Shown one piece after another: positions 23,742 through 33,200 of a stretch of 51,144 bases of DNA. A program made the translations under genes and the position numbers. The notes below the pieces were generated by a model that had not been told where the DNA came from, did not search any database, and saw only the letters and a list, made by a program, of their open reading frames with translations. The stretch's first letter is position 1. Each line of letters starts with the position of its first letter. Origin of the DNA: Lachnospiraceae bacterium UBA1760 (GTDB taxonomy: Bacteria > Bacillota > Clostridia > Lachnospirales > Lachnospiraceae); contig DCHE01000027.1 of NCBI GenBank assembly GCA_002314775.1, forward strand, positions 71,343 to 122,486. The letters run 5' to 3'.

Positions 23742-25121
23742 TCAAACCCCGCTTATCGCAGGGTAAATCACGATTCCTATTACAATCAAGAGAAGAAGAA
23801 ACATCGGAATAAGAAGCTTACCAGACGCCTCTTCCCCTCTCTTTTTTACCTTTTCTCTCCAGACACGCGAAGCATTATCCTCCTCCTGCTTCATCATGAT
23901 AAGGAGATTACTGTTTCCATGTCTTACATTCTGGCAAATCAGAGACATAAGTCTTATATACTCAAGAAGTCCGATACTTTTACCGAGTCTAAGATAGGAA
24001 TCCTCCTCGTTTGCACCAGCCTCAATCTCATTCATACATATTATGAGCTCTCCAGTCAGCTCACCGCCTCCTTCGCCCTTGTCCTTTATGTAGCTTTTTA
24101 TCGCGCCTCTTATGCTCTTTCCTGCTCCTATATACAGTGTCAGCTTGCTCACAAACATAAAGTACAAAGCTGCAAGCTCCTCGTTTCTCTTTTTTGTTTT
24201 TTCCTTCAGCCTGGAGTACCTTAAATAAAGCACTGCCGCAAGTGATAAAATCCCAAGTAAAGCTACCTTGCAAATCGTTCCAATACCAGTTTCCTTTACC
24301 ACTTCAACGCTATATCCATGTACTGAATCAGGAATGCCAAATTCCGAGTCACAACGAGATCCCTGCTCGAGCATAGTAAGCTCATCAAAAACGCTTTTTA
24401 TTTCATTTATTTCCGGTATTACCGTGCAGCAAAAAATTACAGTTTTTTCGTAGTTGTTGTCACTTATAACTGCCTTAAGCGTAACAGTCTCCGGCTCAGT
24501 TATCTCATCACTTTTCACCCTTCCGTCGGTTCCTATTACAGAACTATTACTGCTCTTCCATTTGATGCTTAAGGTTCCCTCTTCGTTTTTAGCTGGCAAA
24601 GTAAGGCTCTTATTAATGTATGTTAAGGTCTCATTGTCAGATAATATCACTCTGTTCAGATACTCCTCACACCGCTTAGCTGCAGAGTCGAATTCCTCCC
24701 TTGTATATTCTCTTGCACCGACTTTTATTTTTTCTATAGCTTCTTCACTGCCATCACTTATCCTTAGCTTTACCGTTTTTTCGCCCTTACCAAAGGTGTT
24801 CCTCGTAATGTTCTCACTTTCCCTGGCTGGAAATAGCAGCATTAGCCCAGTCAGTATAAGTATTGCAACAACTCCCAGTAGTGCTGTATTAAGCTGGCCA
24901 ATTATAAACTCATCAACCATCTCCTCTAGCACTCTTCCTCTTTTCTTCTCAGTCTTCATAAGCTCCTGTCTTATCTTTCTTCGAAGCCCCTTCGGGTAAA
25001 GTCTTAAAATAGACCTCAAAAAGGAGTTTTTTCTCTCATCCTTATATTTACTGAAGTTTTTCCTGCTAATAAGAAAAAACAGCAAAATGATGATAATAAC
25101 AAATACACTCATTATCTTCAT
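23742..25121 (-). CDS. tadC: TadC-like inner-membrane platform protein with an inserted Ig-like domain
   Basis: 459 residues. The C-terminal part (about 290-459) is a T2SSF/TadC domain: KKRNEELAALYFMFVSKLTLYIGAGKSIRGAI, an acidic loop and a final TM segment (LLIPMFLLLLIVIGIVIYPAI). Three TM segments lie upstream, at the N-terminus, about 80-100 and about 275-295. Between the second and third is an insertion of about 170 residues (about 105-270) containing a bacterial Ig-like domain of the atrophied aBig type (TLPAKNEEGTLSIKWKSSNS). It would face outward. Most TadC proteins are about 290-320 residues and lack this. The ATG overlaps the tadB stop (ATGA) and has GGAGG 5 nt upstream. Confidence 0.85.
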   Translation of the reverse strand: MKIMSVFVIIIILLFFLISRKNFSKYKDERKNSFLRSILRLYPKGLRRKIRQELMKTEKKRGRVLEEMVDEFIIGQLNTALLGVVAILILTGLMLLFPARESENITRNTFGKGEKTVKLRISDGSEEAIEKIKVGAREYTREEFDSAAKRCEEYLNRVILSDNETLTYINKSLTLPAKNEEGTLSIKWKSSNSSVIGTDGRVKSDEITEPETVTLKAVISDNNYEKTVIFCCTVIPEINEIKSVFDELTMLEQGSRCDSEFGIPDSVHGYSVEVVKETGIGTICKVALLGILSLAAVLYLRYSRLKEKTKKRNEELAALYFMFVSKLTLYIGAGKSIRGAIKSYIKDKGEGGGELTGELIICMNEIEAGANEEDSYLRLGKSIGLLEYIRLMSLICQNVRHGNSNLLIMMKQEEDNASRVWREKVKKRGEEASGKLLIPMFLLLLIVIGIVIYPAISGV

Positions 25122-25840
25122 AAAAGCCTCCCAATTATCTTTTTTGATATGAATAAGGCTACTCCAATCAGTCCCAGTGCAGCCGTCATAAATATTCGTC
25201 CAAAGACTCCTTCATAAAGAGCATCCATATACCCCTTATTTACCACCCTCAGATAGATGATTATCAGAAATGGCATTGCAAGCATAATATAGGTTTCCAG
25301 CTTTTTTCCTGTTATCATCACATCGATCTCATCCTCAATCTGTATTCTCTTTGAGATGTTCTCCGCTGTACCCTCAATAACCTCAGAGGTATTTCCACCT
25401 GATTTTGACATGATGTCAATCACAGAACCAAAGTCAGATATCTCCTCAAGCTTAAGCTCATTTCCAATCCTCACAAGCTCTTCCCCCAGCTTTCTTCCAA
25501 CTCCAAGGGAATTCTCTATCTCATGGAGCTTTTTTATCAGTAGTCCCTTGTCCCCGTACATCTCACTCACATGACCTGTTGCATAAATCATGCTGTTTGG
25601 CAGGGAGTAGCCCGCTCTTACTGATATATCCATTGCGCCAAGAAAGGTCTCGAACTGAAGCCTGTAGGTTCGTCTGTCCTTCTCTATTAGCCTTCTCCTC
25701 TCAAGGATAAATGCAAAAACTCCGACCCCTGAAGCCGGAATCATGCCAAGTAAATTGTTGTAAAAGCAATAGGAAATAAGCAGCACGACTCCCACACTCA
25801 CGCATATTAAATAAATTATCCTACGTACGTTTTGTGCCAA
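25118..25840 (-). CDS. tadB: TadB-like inner-membrane platform protein
   Basis: About 240 residues, a T2SSF-domain platform protein that couples the TadA ATPase to pilin assembly. TM helices flank the cytoplasmic domain: two at the N-terminus (about 7-45) and two at the C-terminus (about 175-235). Between them RRTYRLQFETFLGAMDISVRAGYSLPNS and the MSKSGGNTSEVIEGTAENI segment are typical of TadB. The open frame extends to a TTG at 25867 with no ribosome binding site. The TTG at 25840 has GGAGG 9 nt upstream and is preferred. The gene overlaps tadA by about 20 nt and tadC by 4 nt. Confidence 0.85.
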   Translation of the reverse strand: MAQNVRRIIYLICVSVGVVLLISYCFYNNLLGMIPASGVGVFAFILERRRLIEKDRRTYRLQFETFLGAMDISVRAGYSLPNSMIYATGHVSEMYGDKGLLIKKLHEIENSLGVGRKLGEELVRIGNELKLEEISDFGSVIDIMSKSGGNTSEVIEGTAENISKRIQIEDEIDVMITGKKLETYIMLAMPFLIIIYLRVVNKGYMDALYEGVFGRIFMTAALGLIGVALFISKKIIGRLL

Positions 25841-27077
25841 ATTCCTGTTCCTCCATACATATCTCAAACATTCCCGCCTGCTTAAGCTTTGTCACATTAA
25901 TAAGATCTCCAACCTTTGCAAGCTCACCGCTAATTGTGCCATCCTCCAAAACACCTTTTTCTCTAAACTCATATATAGGATTAACCTGTATCTCTCCATT
26001 CAAAACCCCTGTCACCTCGCTGATTTGGAGGACTCTTCTTGTCTTATCTCTAAGCCTTCCCAAATGTATTACTATATCTATTGCTGAAGCTATCTGAGAC
26101 TGGATAGCCGCAAATGGCAGATTCTCAGCCATTAGTGCCATGGTTTCTAGTCTCTTCAGCATATCTCTTGCTGAGTTTGCATGACCCGTTGAGAGTGAGC
26201 CATCATGCCCCGTGTTCATGGCCTGAAGCATATCCAGCGCTTCCGCGCCTCTTACTTCTCCGACGATAATCCTCTCAGGCCTCATTCTAAGACTCGCCTT
26301 TATCAGTTCTCTGATGGTTATCTGGTTATTTCCCTCACAATTTGAATTCCTGGCCTCCAGTCTTACCAGATTTTTAATTCCCTGAATCTTAAGCTCAGCC
26401 GTATCCTCTATTGTTATCACCCTCTCGGTTTTGGGTATGAAATTCGAAAGGGCTGATAAAAATGTGGTTTTTCCTGCGCCTGTTCCTCCAGAGATGAAAA
26501 TATTGTATCCAGAAATCACTAGTGCCCTTAGAAACTCTGCCACCTTCGTATCGATTGACCCAAGTCTTATTAAATCCTCCATGGTGGTATTTCTCTTTGG
26601 GAACTTACGAATTGTCACTGCCGTTCCGTTAAGTGAGATATTGTCAAGGATAACATTTACACGTTCTCCTCCCTTAAGTATTGTGTCGGCAATTGGATTT
26701 GACTCATTTATCACCCTGTTTGATTCAGACACAATCTTTCTTACCACCGAAAGAAGCCTCTCACCATCTGTGAAATGCCTCTCGTACTCCTCAATTCTTC
26801 CGTTTTTCTCAACAAATATACTCTCGGTTCCATTTATCATAATCTCGGAGATTGTCTCATCACTCAAAAGCTCTGACAAAATATCGAGACCTCTTACCTG
26901 ATTAAATACATCCCTCTCTATCCTGAGCAGCTCTCTCAGTGGCACATACTCCTTACCCGCCTCAGTAAGCAGAGTGTTTCTTATCTCCTGTCTTACCTCC
27001 TCGTCATCTATCTCCTTTGAAACATCAACCGTTTCAAGAACCTTCCTTTTAATTTTCTCTGATAAATTTTCGTCCAT
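25821..27077 (-). CDS. tadA: TadA/CpaF pilus-assembly ATPase
   Basis: A 418-residue hexameric secretion ATPase of the GspE/VirB11 superfamily that powers Flp pilus assembly. An N-terminal helical domain (about 1-100) precedes the ATPase core: Walker A GGTGAGKTT (197-205), an Asp box around EDTAELKI, and a Walker B region RPERIIVGEVRGAEALDML followed by the His-box GSLSTGHANS. All key residues are intact, so it should be active. The ATG has GAGG 6 nt upstream and overlaps the end of tadZ by 29 nt. This is the clearest marker of the locus. Confidence 0.95.
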   Translation of the reverse strand: MDENLSEKIKRKVLETVDVSKEIDDEEVRQEIRNTLLTEAGKEYVPLRELLRIERDVFNQVRGLDILSELLSDETISEIMINGTESIFVEKNGRIEEYERHFTDGERLLSVVRKIVSESNRVINESNPIADTILKGGERVNVILDNISLNGTAVTIRKFPKRNTTMEDLIRLGSIDTKVAEFLRALVISGYNIFISGGTGAGKTTFLSALSNFIPKTERVITIEDTAELKIQGIKNLVRLEARNSNCEGNNQITIRELIKASLRMRPERIIVGEVRGAEALDMLQAMNTGHDGSLSTGHANSARDMLKRLETMALMAENLPFAAIQSQIASAIDIVIHLGRLRDKTRRVLQISEVTGVLNGEIQVNPIYEFREKGVLEDGTISGELAKVGDLINVTKLKQAGMFEICMEEQEFGTKRT

Positions 27078-27996
27078 TCATTTCCTCTATCACCCTTGTT
27101 GCAACTGAGATTACTGGTGGGCTGTCAAACTCACCAATCGGAACATTTAGCCTTCTAATTCTCTTTATCAATTCTCCATTTCCGGTTTTCTCAATGTAAT
27201 TGAAGAAGCTCTCCAGCTTTCTTTCTGATACCTCATCGGATAGTACCGGCATCAGCACATAGTCAAATTCACAAAGTAACTTGAAATCTGCTACCGCGCA
27301 GCTTCCAAAGTCAAAGCATATTGTCGAAAATCTGCCAGATTTGAGAAGCTGATCCATCATATACCTGAGTGAGTCCGAATTAACACCCATTGCATCAAAA
27401 TGAATTCCCACCGGTTCTACCACATTGACGCCTCGAACTGTCCTGATATTTCTAGTAATCAGCTTCTCTATATCTGGTGCTTTGTTTAAAATCTGATACA
27501 TCAAAAGAGACTCACAGGACACCTCATGCTCTGCATAATTCTCCATACTGATAAGCAGACCGCCCCGCACCTCGTCAATAAATGCTACTGCCCTTGCAAG
27601 AGTTGTCTTTCCACATCTCCCGAGGGGCGAAAATACCGCTATCCTCTGGGTAACCGTCTCCCTTTTATCATCAGTAAAAAGCCTTCGGTTTATGCTTTGA
27701 CAAAGACCCTCTGCCGTCTGGTATTTATAAATACCAGCCTCAGCCTGATTAGTATTCTCGCATAGAAGTGTGAGTGCTGTAGCCTGGCACAAAATATCTC
27801 TACTAGCCTTAAGCTTTTCATAATACTCCAAGCCACAAAGCACCATATCCAGTCTTTCCTTTGCAATAAATTCCTCCAGAAATGAAATGTCAGAAAAGCC
27901 AAGCACCTCGATAGAAGAATTAATGTTACTGCTAAAGTACCCTTGAACTGCATATATGTACTCTGAATCACTATCTATGATTCCCACTCTGTACAC
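27049..27996 (-). CDS. tadZ: TadZ/CpaE-like localisation ATPase
   Basis: A 315-residue MinD/ParA-like protein. It has an N-terminal receiver-like domain (about 1-105, GIIDSDSEYIYAVQGYF) lacking a clear phosphoacceptor pattern, then a P-loop GRCGKTT (126-132) in an FSPLGRCGKTTLARA context. The usual KGGVGKT lysine at the start is absent, as is common in TadZ/CpaE proteins. It probably places the Tad machine at a cell pole. It is the first gene of the operon. The start is GTG, with AAGGAGG 9 nt upstream. The promoter region upstream has a palindrome across the -35 site. Confidence 0.85.
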   Translation of the reverse strand: MYRVGIIDSDSEYIYAVQGYFSSNINSSIEVLGFSDISFLEEFIAKERLDMVLCGLEYYEKLKASRDILCQATALTLLCENTNQAEAGIYKYQTAEGLCQSINRRLFTDDKRETVTQRIAVFSPLGRCGKTTLARAVAFIDEVRGGLLISMENYAEHEVSCESLLMYQILNKAPDIEKLITRNIRTVRGVNVVEPVGIHFDAMGVNSDSLRYMMDQLLKSGRFSTICFDFGSCAVADFKLLCEFDYVLMPVLSDEVSERKLESFFNYIEKTGNGELIKRIRRLNVPIGEFDSPPVISVATRVIEEMNGRKFIREN

Positions 27997-28319
27997 CCTG
28001 CTATTCCTCCTTGAATTATCGATTTATGGGCTTAGAATAGCACCGAGGATTTTTATCGTAAACTTATATATTGCTTCAGTTTGTTGCGCAACAAAATGTT
28101 GCATTTTCACTATATTTTCCCTGCGAATGTGCCTCTGATTTTCCTTTATTTAAGCCATTTTTAGCCATTTGAATCTTATATCAGCCAAAAAATGCTGCAA
28201 CATTTTTTTGCCTCAAATAAGCACAAAAAAAGAAGACCCGAACCGGGTCTTCCTTATTCTTCTTGTGCACAACTGCCAATCAATTTCGGCAGAATGCATA
28301 TCATATTTAATTAGTCAAA
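27997..28319 (-). promoter_or_regulatory. Tad operon promoter with palindromic operator-like sites
   Basis: Minus-strand promoter: TTGTTG (28094-28089), an 18-bp spacer, TATATA (28070-28065). The -35 lies inside a perfect 14-bp palindrome, TTGTTGCGCAACAA (28081-28094). Two related elements lie upstream: AAAATGTTGCATTTT (28093-28107) and a longer inverted repeat centred on ATGCTGCAACAT (28187-28209). All share TGTTGC. The rest is AT-rich with two AGCCATTT copies (28153-28170) and the kinase terminator (28225-28252). Confidence 0.6.
28225..28252 (-). terminator. Rho-independent terminator of the hybrid kinase gene
   Basis: GAAGACCCG (28232-28240) pairs with CGGGTCTTC (28244-28252). Read on the minus strand it is followed by seven T. 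It lies about 70 nt past the kinase stop. Confidence 0.9.
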
Positions 28320-30086
28320 TTAATCATTCTTGCTGATGTACTTATTCAAAGTCTCAACTACTGTATTTAAGTTGTATGGCTTTGCGATGTAATCATCAAG
28401 CTTATTCTCAAGGATTCTCTCCTTATCGCCAAACATTGCTCTTGCAGTTACGGCAATAATAGGAAGTCTCTTTCTTCTCTCTCTCTGCTCAATCTCTCTG
28501 ATTGCCTGAGTAGCAGCGATACCATCCATAACTGGCATCTGAACATCGAATAAGGCTGCGTCATACTTCTTCTGCTTGAAGAGATCAACTGCCTTCTCAC
28601 CATTCTCAGCAATATCATATGAGAAGCCTGCCATACCGAGGAGCTTTCCGATAACCTGCTGGTTAACTGGCTCATCCTCTGCAACAAGAATTCTTGCATT
28701 CTTGCCATTTGCAGAATTGATAGAGAATACTGCTGCCTCCTCCTTAACCTCATCCTTATGCTCAACCTCTGCGGCTTTAACAACCTTAAGAGGAATCTCT
28801 GCGATGAAGGTAGAACCGATGTCTTCCTTACTCTGTACTGAAATAGTACCGTTCATAAGCTCGACAATCTGCTTTGTGATTACAAGACCAAGTCCTGTTC
28901 CACCATATTTTCTTGTATCAGAACCATCAACCTGTGAGAATCTGATAAAGAGCTTACTCATATTAGCTTCTGAAATACCAATACCTGAATCTGCAACTGC
29001 GATACGAATCTTAATCTGCTCATTGCCGTTATCCATAGCAGCAATCTTAACTCTTACGCTACCCTCTGAGGTAAACTTGATAGCATTTGAAAGGAGACAG
29101 TTGAGTACCTGCTGGATACGCTGTCCATCACCCTTTACAAGCTTTGGAATATTATTGCCAAAGGACATATCAAGATTTAATCCCTTGTTAGTAGCTGTTG
29201 GAACCTGAGCTGCAACTGTTTCCTCGATAGCTGCTCTTACATCGAAGATTTCTTCCTTAATTCTGTACTTACCAGCCTCAAGCTTACTGATATCAAGGAT
29301 ATCATTGATAAGTCTGAGAAGGTTATCAGCACAGTTCTTAGCTGTTACAAGGTTATCTCTGTAATCAGCCTGGAGATCATCAGCCATAAGTGTAAGCTGG
29401 AGCATACCAAGAATTCCGTTGATTGGAGTTCTAATCTCGTGTGACATATTTGCAAGGAACTCGGCCTGAGTCTTGTAGGCTGCATTAGCATCCTCAATAG
29501 CCTTTGAGAGCTTAGTCTCTGTATCCTTCTGATCTGTGATATCGATAACTACCATATTGATGTAGTCTGACTCTGACTTGTACATTACAGTGTTGAAGGT
29601 TCTTCCGAGCTTCTCCATTGTAATCTCAACGTCCATCAGGTCGCCTTCCTTTGTGCCTGATGTGTTGTATGCACTAAACCATGCATTGATGTCCTGAAGA
29701 ACCTCAATCTTTGAATCTCCAAGAACTTTATCCTTATAATCTGTTGAATCAAGGTTAAAATAAGCACCAAAGGTCTCGTTGGCATCAACGATGTTGTAGC
29801 CTGATACTCGACCAGAGCTGTCAGTCATAATCTTTGCCTGAGCAAAGCCTATAGGAAGGTTCATAAACAGCTTTCTGTACTTATCATTCTTTCCAGAAAC
29901 CTGGCTCTTTCCCTGGCCCTCACCAGCTCTAATAAATATAACCCCTGCAACTACTGCAACCTGAAGAACAAGCATAATATATCCTACCGGTTGTCCAGCT
30001 ACTGTTCCGATAATTCCCAGAACAAGAACAATGCCAGCTGTAATTAACATCAGAGGCTTCCATGCCATCTCCTTAATCTTTTCCAT
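28320..30086 (-). CDS. Hybrid histidine kinase: two TM, PAS, kinase core, receiver
   Basis: About 588 residues. Two N-terminal TM helices with almost no external loop (about 8-50) suggest sensing in or below the membrane. A PAS domain follows (about 65-175), then HisKA with the autophosphorylated His216 (NMSHEIRTP), the HATPase N, G1 and G2 boxes (NAIKFTSEG, DSGIGIS, KYGGTGLGL), and a receiver domain (about 465-585) with acidic pair EDE and phosphoacceptor Asp514 (LFDVQMPVMDG). There is no DNA-binding or cyclase output, so it must pass the signal through an Hpt protein or a partner elsewhere. The frame opens at a GTG (30107), but the ATG at 30086 is better spaced from the AGGGG. It has its own promoter and terminator. 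Confidence 0.92.
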   Translation of the reverse strand: MEKIKEMAWKPLMLITAGIVLVLGIIGTVAGQPVGYIMLVLQVAVVAGVIFIRAGEGQGKSQVSGKNDKYRKLFMNLPIGFAQAKIMTDSSGRVSGYNIVDANETFGAYFNLDSTDYKDKVLGDSKIEVLQDINAWFSAYNTSGTKEGDLMDVEITMEKLGRTFNTVMYKSESDYINMVVIDITDQKDTETKLSKAIEDANAAYKTQAEFLANMSHEIRTPINGILGMLQLTLMADDLQADYRDNLVTAKNCADNLLRLINDILDISKLEAGKYRIKEEIFDVRAAIEETVAAQVPTATNKGLNLDMSFGNNIPKLVKGDGQRIQQVLNCLLSNAIKFTSEGSVRVKIAAMDNGNEQIKIRIAVADSGIGISEANMSKLFIRFSQVDGSDTRKYGGTGLGLVITKQIVELMNGTISVQSKEDIGSTFIAEIPLKVVKAAEVEHKDEVKEEAAVFSINSANGKNARILVAEDEPVNQQVIGKLLGMAGFSYDIAENGEKAVDLFKQKKYDAALFDVQMPVMDGIAATQAIREIEQRERRKRLPIIAVTARAMFGDKERILENKLDDYIAKPYNLNTVVETLNKYISKND

Positions 30087-30199
30087 AAAAACTAACACCC
30101 CTATCACTATTTTTTACAGGCTATTCATAACTTAATTGCCTGTTTGATAACTTTTGAAAGCACATTAATTTGTGGTTTGTGCTTTTCCTACATCTATTA

Positions 30200-30228
30200 A
30201 TTGTACTATATTAATTTTTCGTGGTCAA
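30200..30228 (-). promoter_or_regulatory. Promoter of the hybrid kinase gene
   Basis: Minus strand: TTGACC (30228-30223), a 17-bp spacer, TACAAT (30205-30200). It starts only 6 nt past the stop of the GtrA-YfhO gene. The leader contains an 8-bp inverted repeat, AAAGCACA/TGTGCTTT (30157-30164, 30178-30185). Confidence 0.75.
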
Positions 30229-30233
30229 TTGAT

Positions 30234-33200
30234 TTATTGTGATTCTTCACTATTTTCATAGGATATTTCGACATTTTCGTTATCGCAGGATGCTTCCTCT
30301 TCTTCAGCCGGGGTATCATCCTTCTTTTTCTTCCCTGTACTTCCGATTACAACAAAGAATATAACCCATGACACGAGGCTAACTATAAGTCCTATCTTAA
30401 GTCCGCTTGGGAAGTACTTCATCTCTATCTCATGACTTCCAGGTGAAAGCTTAATTGCCATGAAGGCGCCTCCGACAAGCTCAGTTTCAACCTTCTTTCC
30501 ATCCACATAAACTGACCAGCCCTCATCATATGGAACTGAGGTAAATAAAAGCTTACCTTCTGATATATCAATATCTCCCTTTATATAGCCATCTGAAGAA
30601 TCCGTAACATTTAGAACCTCCTTAGAAGCCTCATCATAGAATGCCTCTAAAGCCTCACAGTCGAAGGTAAATAAATCAATTGTTATGCTTCCGCTCTTTG
30701 AGTATCCATTTCCAAACTGAACCTCGATGGTTATATCATCGCCAGCCTCAAGCTTTCCGAGAACTGCAAGCTGAGACTGATATCTGTCATAGGCAATCTC
30801 CTCGTCGTCCTTGAAGACCTTGATTTTCTCAATGTAATTTCCTCTTGTGTTGTAGAAATACTCTCCATCATATGGAACAGTAAAGCTTGCGCTAATCTGA
30901 ATCTTGTCGCTTGTATCAGAGTCGTAAAGAATTGCTCCAGTGGCTGATGTGGACACATCACATTTGTGCCCCGAAATATCATACTCGATAGGCACTCTTC
31001 TAAACACATCCCCAGTTCCGGTTGCATACTCCACAAAATAATTCTGACAAAAGCCCGCTGTCCCTGCTGACTCGTCCCAGTCAAGAATATCCTCATTTAA
31101 TGCATATCCAAAAGGAAGAGTGTATTTGTTCTCGTATATCTTAACATTGTCTAATTCCTTCACAAGCTCAGTCGAGTCTGTCTCAGGATAGAAGTCGTCA
31201 TCTCTTGCATAGATATATCTTACTCCAAGCATTGTGTTGGTGAGCGGTGTTGCACCATCGTAGAGGTATTCATTTGCTCCTGTGTAAAATCCCATCTCAC
31301 CCATGGTATTAACCACATTGCCTCTTACAGTTGAACAGAAGGTTCCTATCGACTTCATCTGATTCATGGTTGCCTCATCGAGCATGATAGGGTTGACCTG
31401 GTCTGAACGGTAGAGCATATCGTAGCCCTGCTCCTTGCTATACTCCTCAGCGTATTCCACAGCCTCCTTCATACTATCCACGTACTGCATGTAATAGCCT
31501 CTGTCACAGAAGCCATTTGTAATGTAGCCTAAGGTAGCATTTGTAATAATCTCTCCTGCAAAGAAGAAGGCAATTATTCCGCTTAAAAGCTTTGGCGATA
31601 CTACATCCTTTTGTCTCAGAATGACTAGTATCATATATCCAACAACAAGTACTATATTGATTGTTATCAGTGTTTTCTCTGGCACATTTCCAGCAATTTC
31701 ACCCTTGTATTTACACATAAATATGAATGAAAGAGTGAAGAAAAGTGCCGCAATTGAAAATACAAAATCCGTGCCCTTTATTCTGCTTAAGGTCTCATAT
31801 CCAATCAGAAGAAGAACAAAGATATAGACAAATGAAAATCTGTTTGGTATTCCGTACTGGTCATGGAAGCCATGCCATACGAAATTCAGTGTAGTGGCAT
31901 TGAAGCTCACAACAAGTAAAGCAAGAAGGGCAAGCTTTCTCGCCTTCTCAATAAACCTAATTCTCTGATTAAGCACATATAAAAACAGCAAAAATACTGT
32001 AAATATACCACAATAAAGGTTTGCGCCACCGTCAAACTGCTGGCTTCTCATTGGATTTGTAAGGAAAAGATGTCTCTCAAGTATCTTGAAGATATTTCCA
32101 TACCATTCCCATTTTGGAATTTTACTTCCGGCCGTTGCGGTTTGCATTATGGCAAAGTATGCGGTGAGTAGTGAAAATGCCGCCATACCAGCAGCAAGAA
32201 TTGATGCACCAGCAAACTTAAATCCGTCGATAAAGAATTTCCTTATGTTCTTATGTCCTGTAGCAAAGAAGTAAAGTGCACAGAAGATACATACTATAAA
32301 TGCTATATAGTAATTACAGTACAGACAATAGAACAAAGAAATGATATAAAGCTTTGGACTCTCGCCCTCAATCATCCTCTCAAAGCCAAGAATAATAAGT
32401 GGAAGCACCATAATACAGTCAAGCCACATAATATTCCAGTAGTAGCCTGTCATATAGCTATTCAGAGCATAGGCTATACCAAAGGCTGAGATAAGGAAGT
32501 TATTCTGCCTTTTTCCCCTTCTCCTTGAAAGAAGGAACGAAAATGCACCCGCTGATATCATTATCTTTACAGATATTAGCATTGACATAACAGAAGGTAT
32601 TGCATTTCTTGAGAAAAGCATAACCACAAGGTTAAGCGGGCTTGCCATGTAATATAGAAGAAGTGACATGAAATTTACACCAAGACCAATATCCCAGGTG
32701 TAGAATATACTTCCCTCGTTGACAAGCTTATCCTGATAATCCGCCATAAATGGCACATACTGGTGAATGCTGTCCACAACTGTGAAGCTGTACTGTCCAA
32801 ACGGAGCCACTCCGCTCACAATCATAACGATAAGCATAAATACAAAGGTTACTGCCATTGCAAGAACTACTGACCAGTTATTCCTAACCTTGGTTAGCAG
32901 TCCTTCCTGCCTCTCCTTAAACACAAAGAGCTTACTGAATACATAATTGGCAACTACAACTATGAACTGCACAATTATTTTAGAGGCAAGTTCACTCATT
33001 CTAAAGCTGTCACAGAGAAGGCTAAATCCAAGAACCTCTATCACCATTGAGAGCAGTCTGACTCCCACAAAAGACAGCATCTCCGTTATTAACTTGGAGA
33101 TGCTGTCTGTGTGACTCCTGAACACAAACAGCTTATTCAGGAAATATGCTGCAATGATTGCACAGATAATTGCAATTACATTACAGATATTTCTGTCGAT

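Noticed and set aside
23655..24224. Plus-strand frame of 189 codons opposite flp and tadC
   Set aside because: It runs antisense to two well-supported genes, with no initiation signal and no recognisable protein features.
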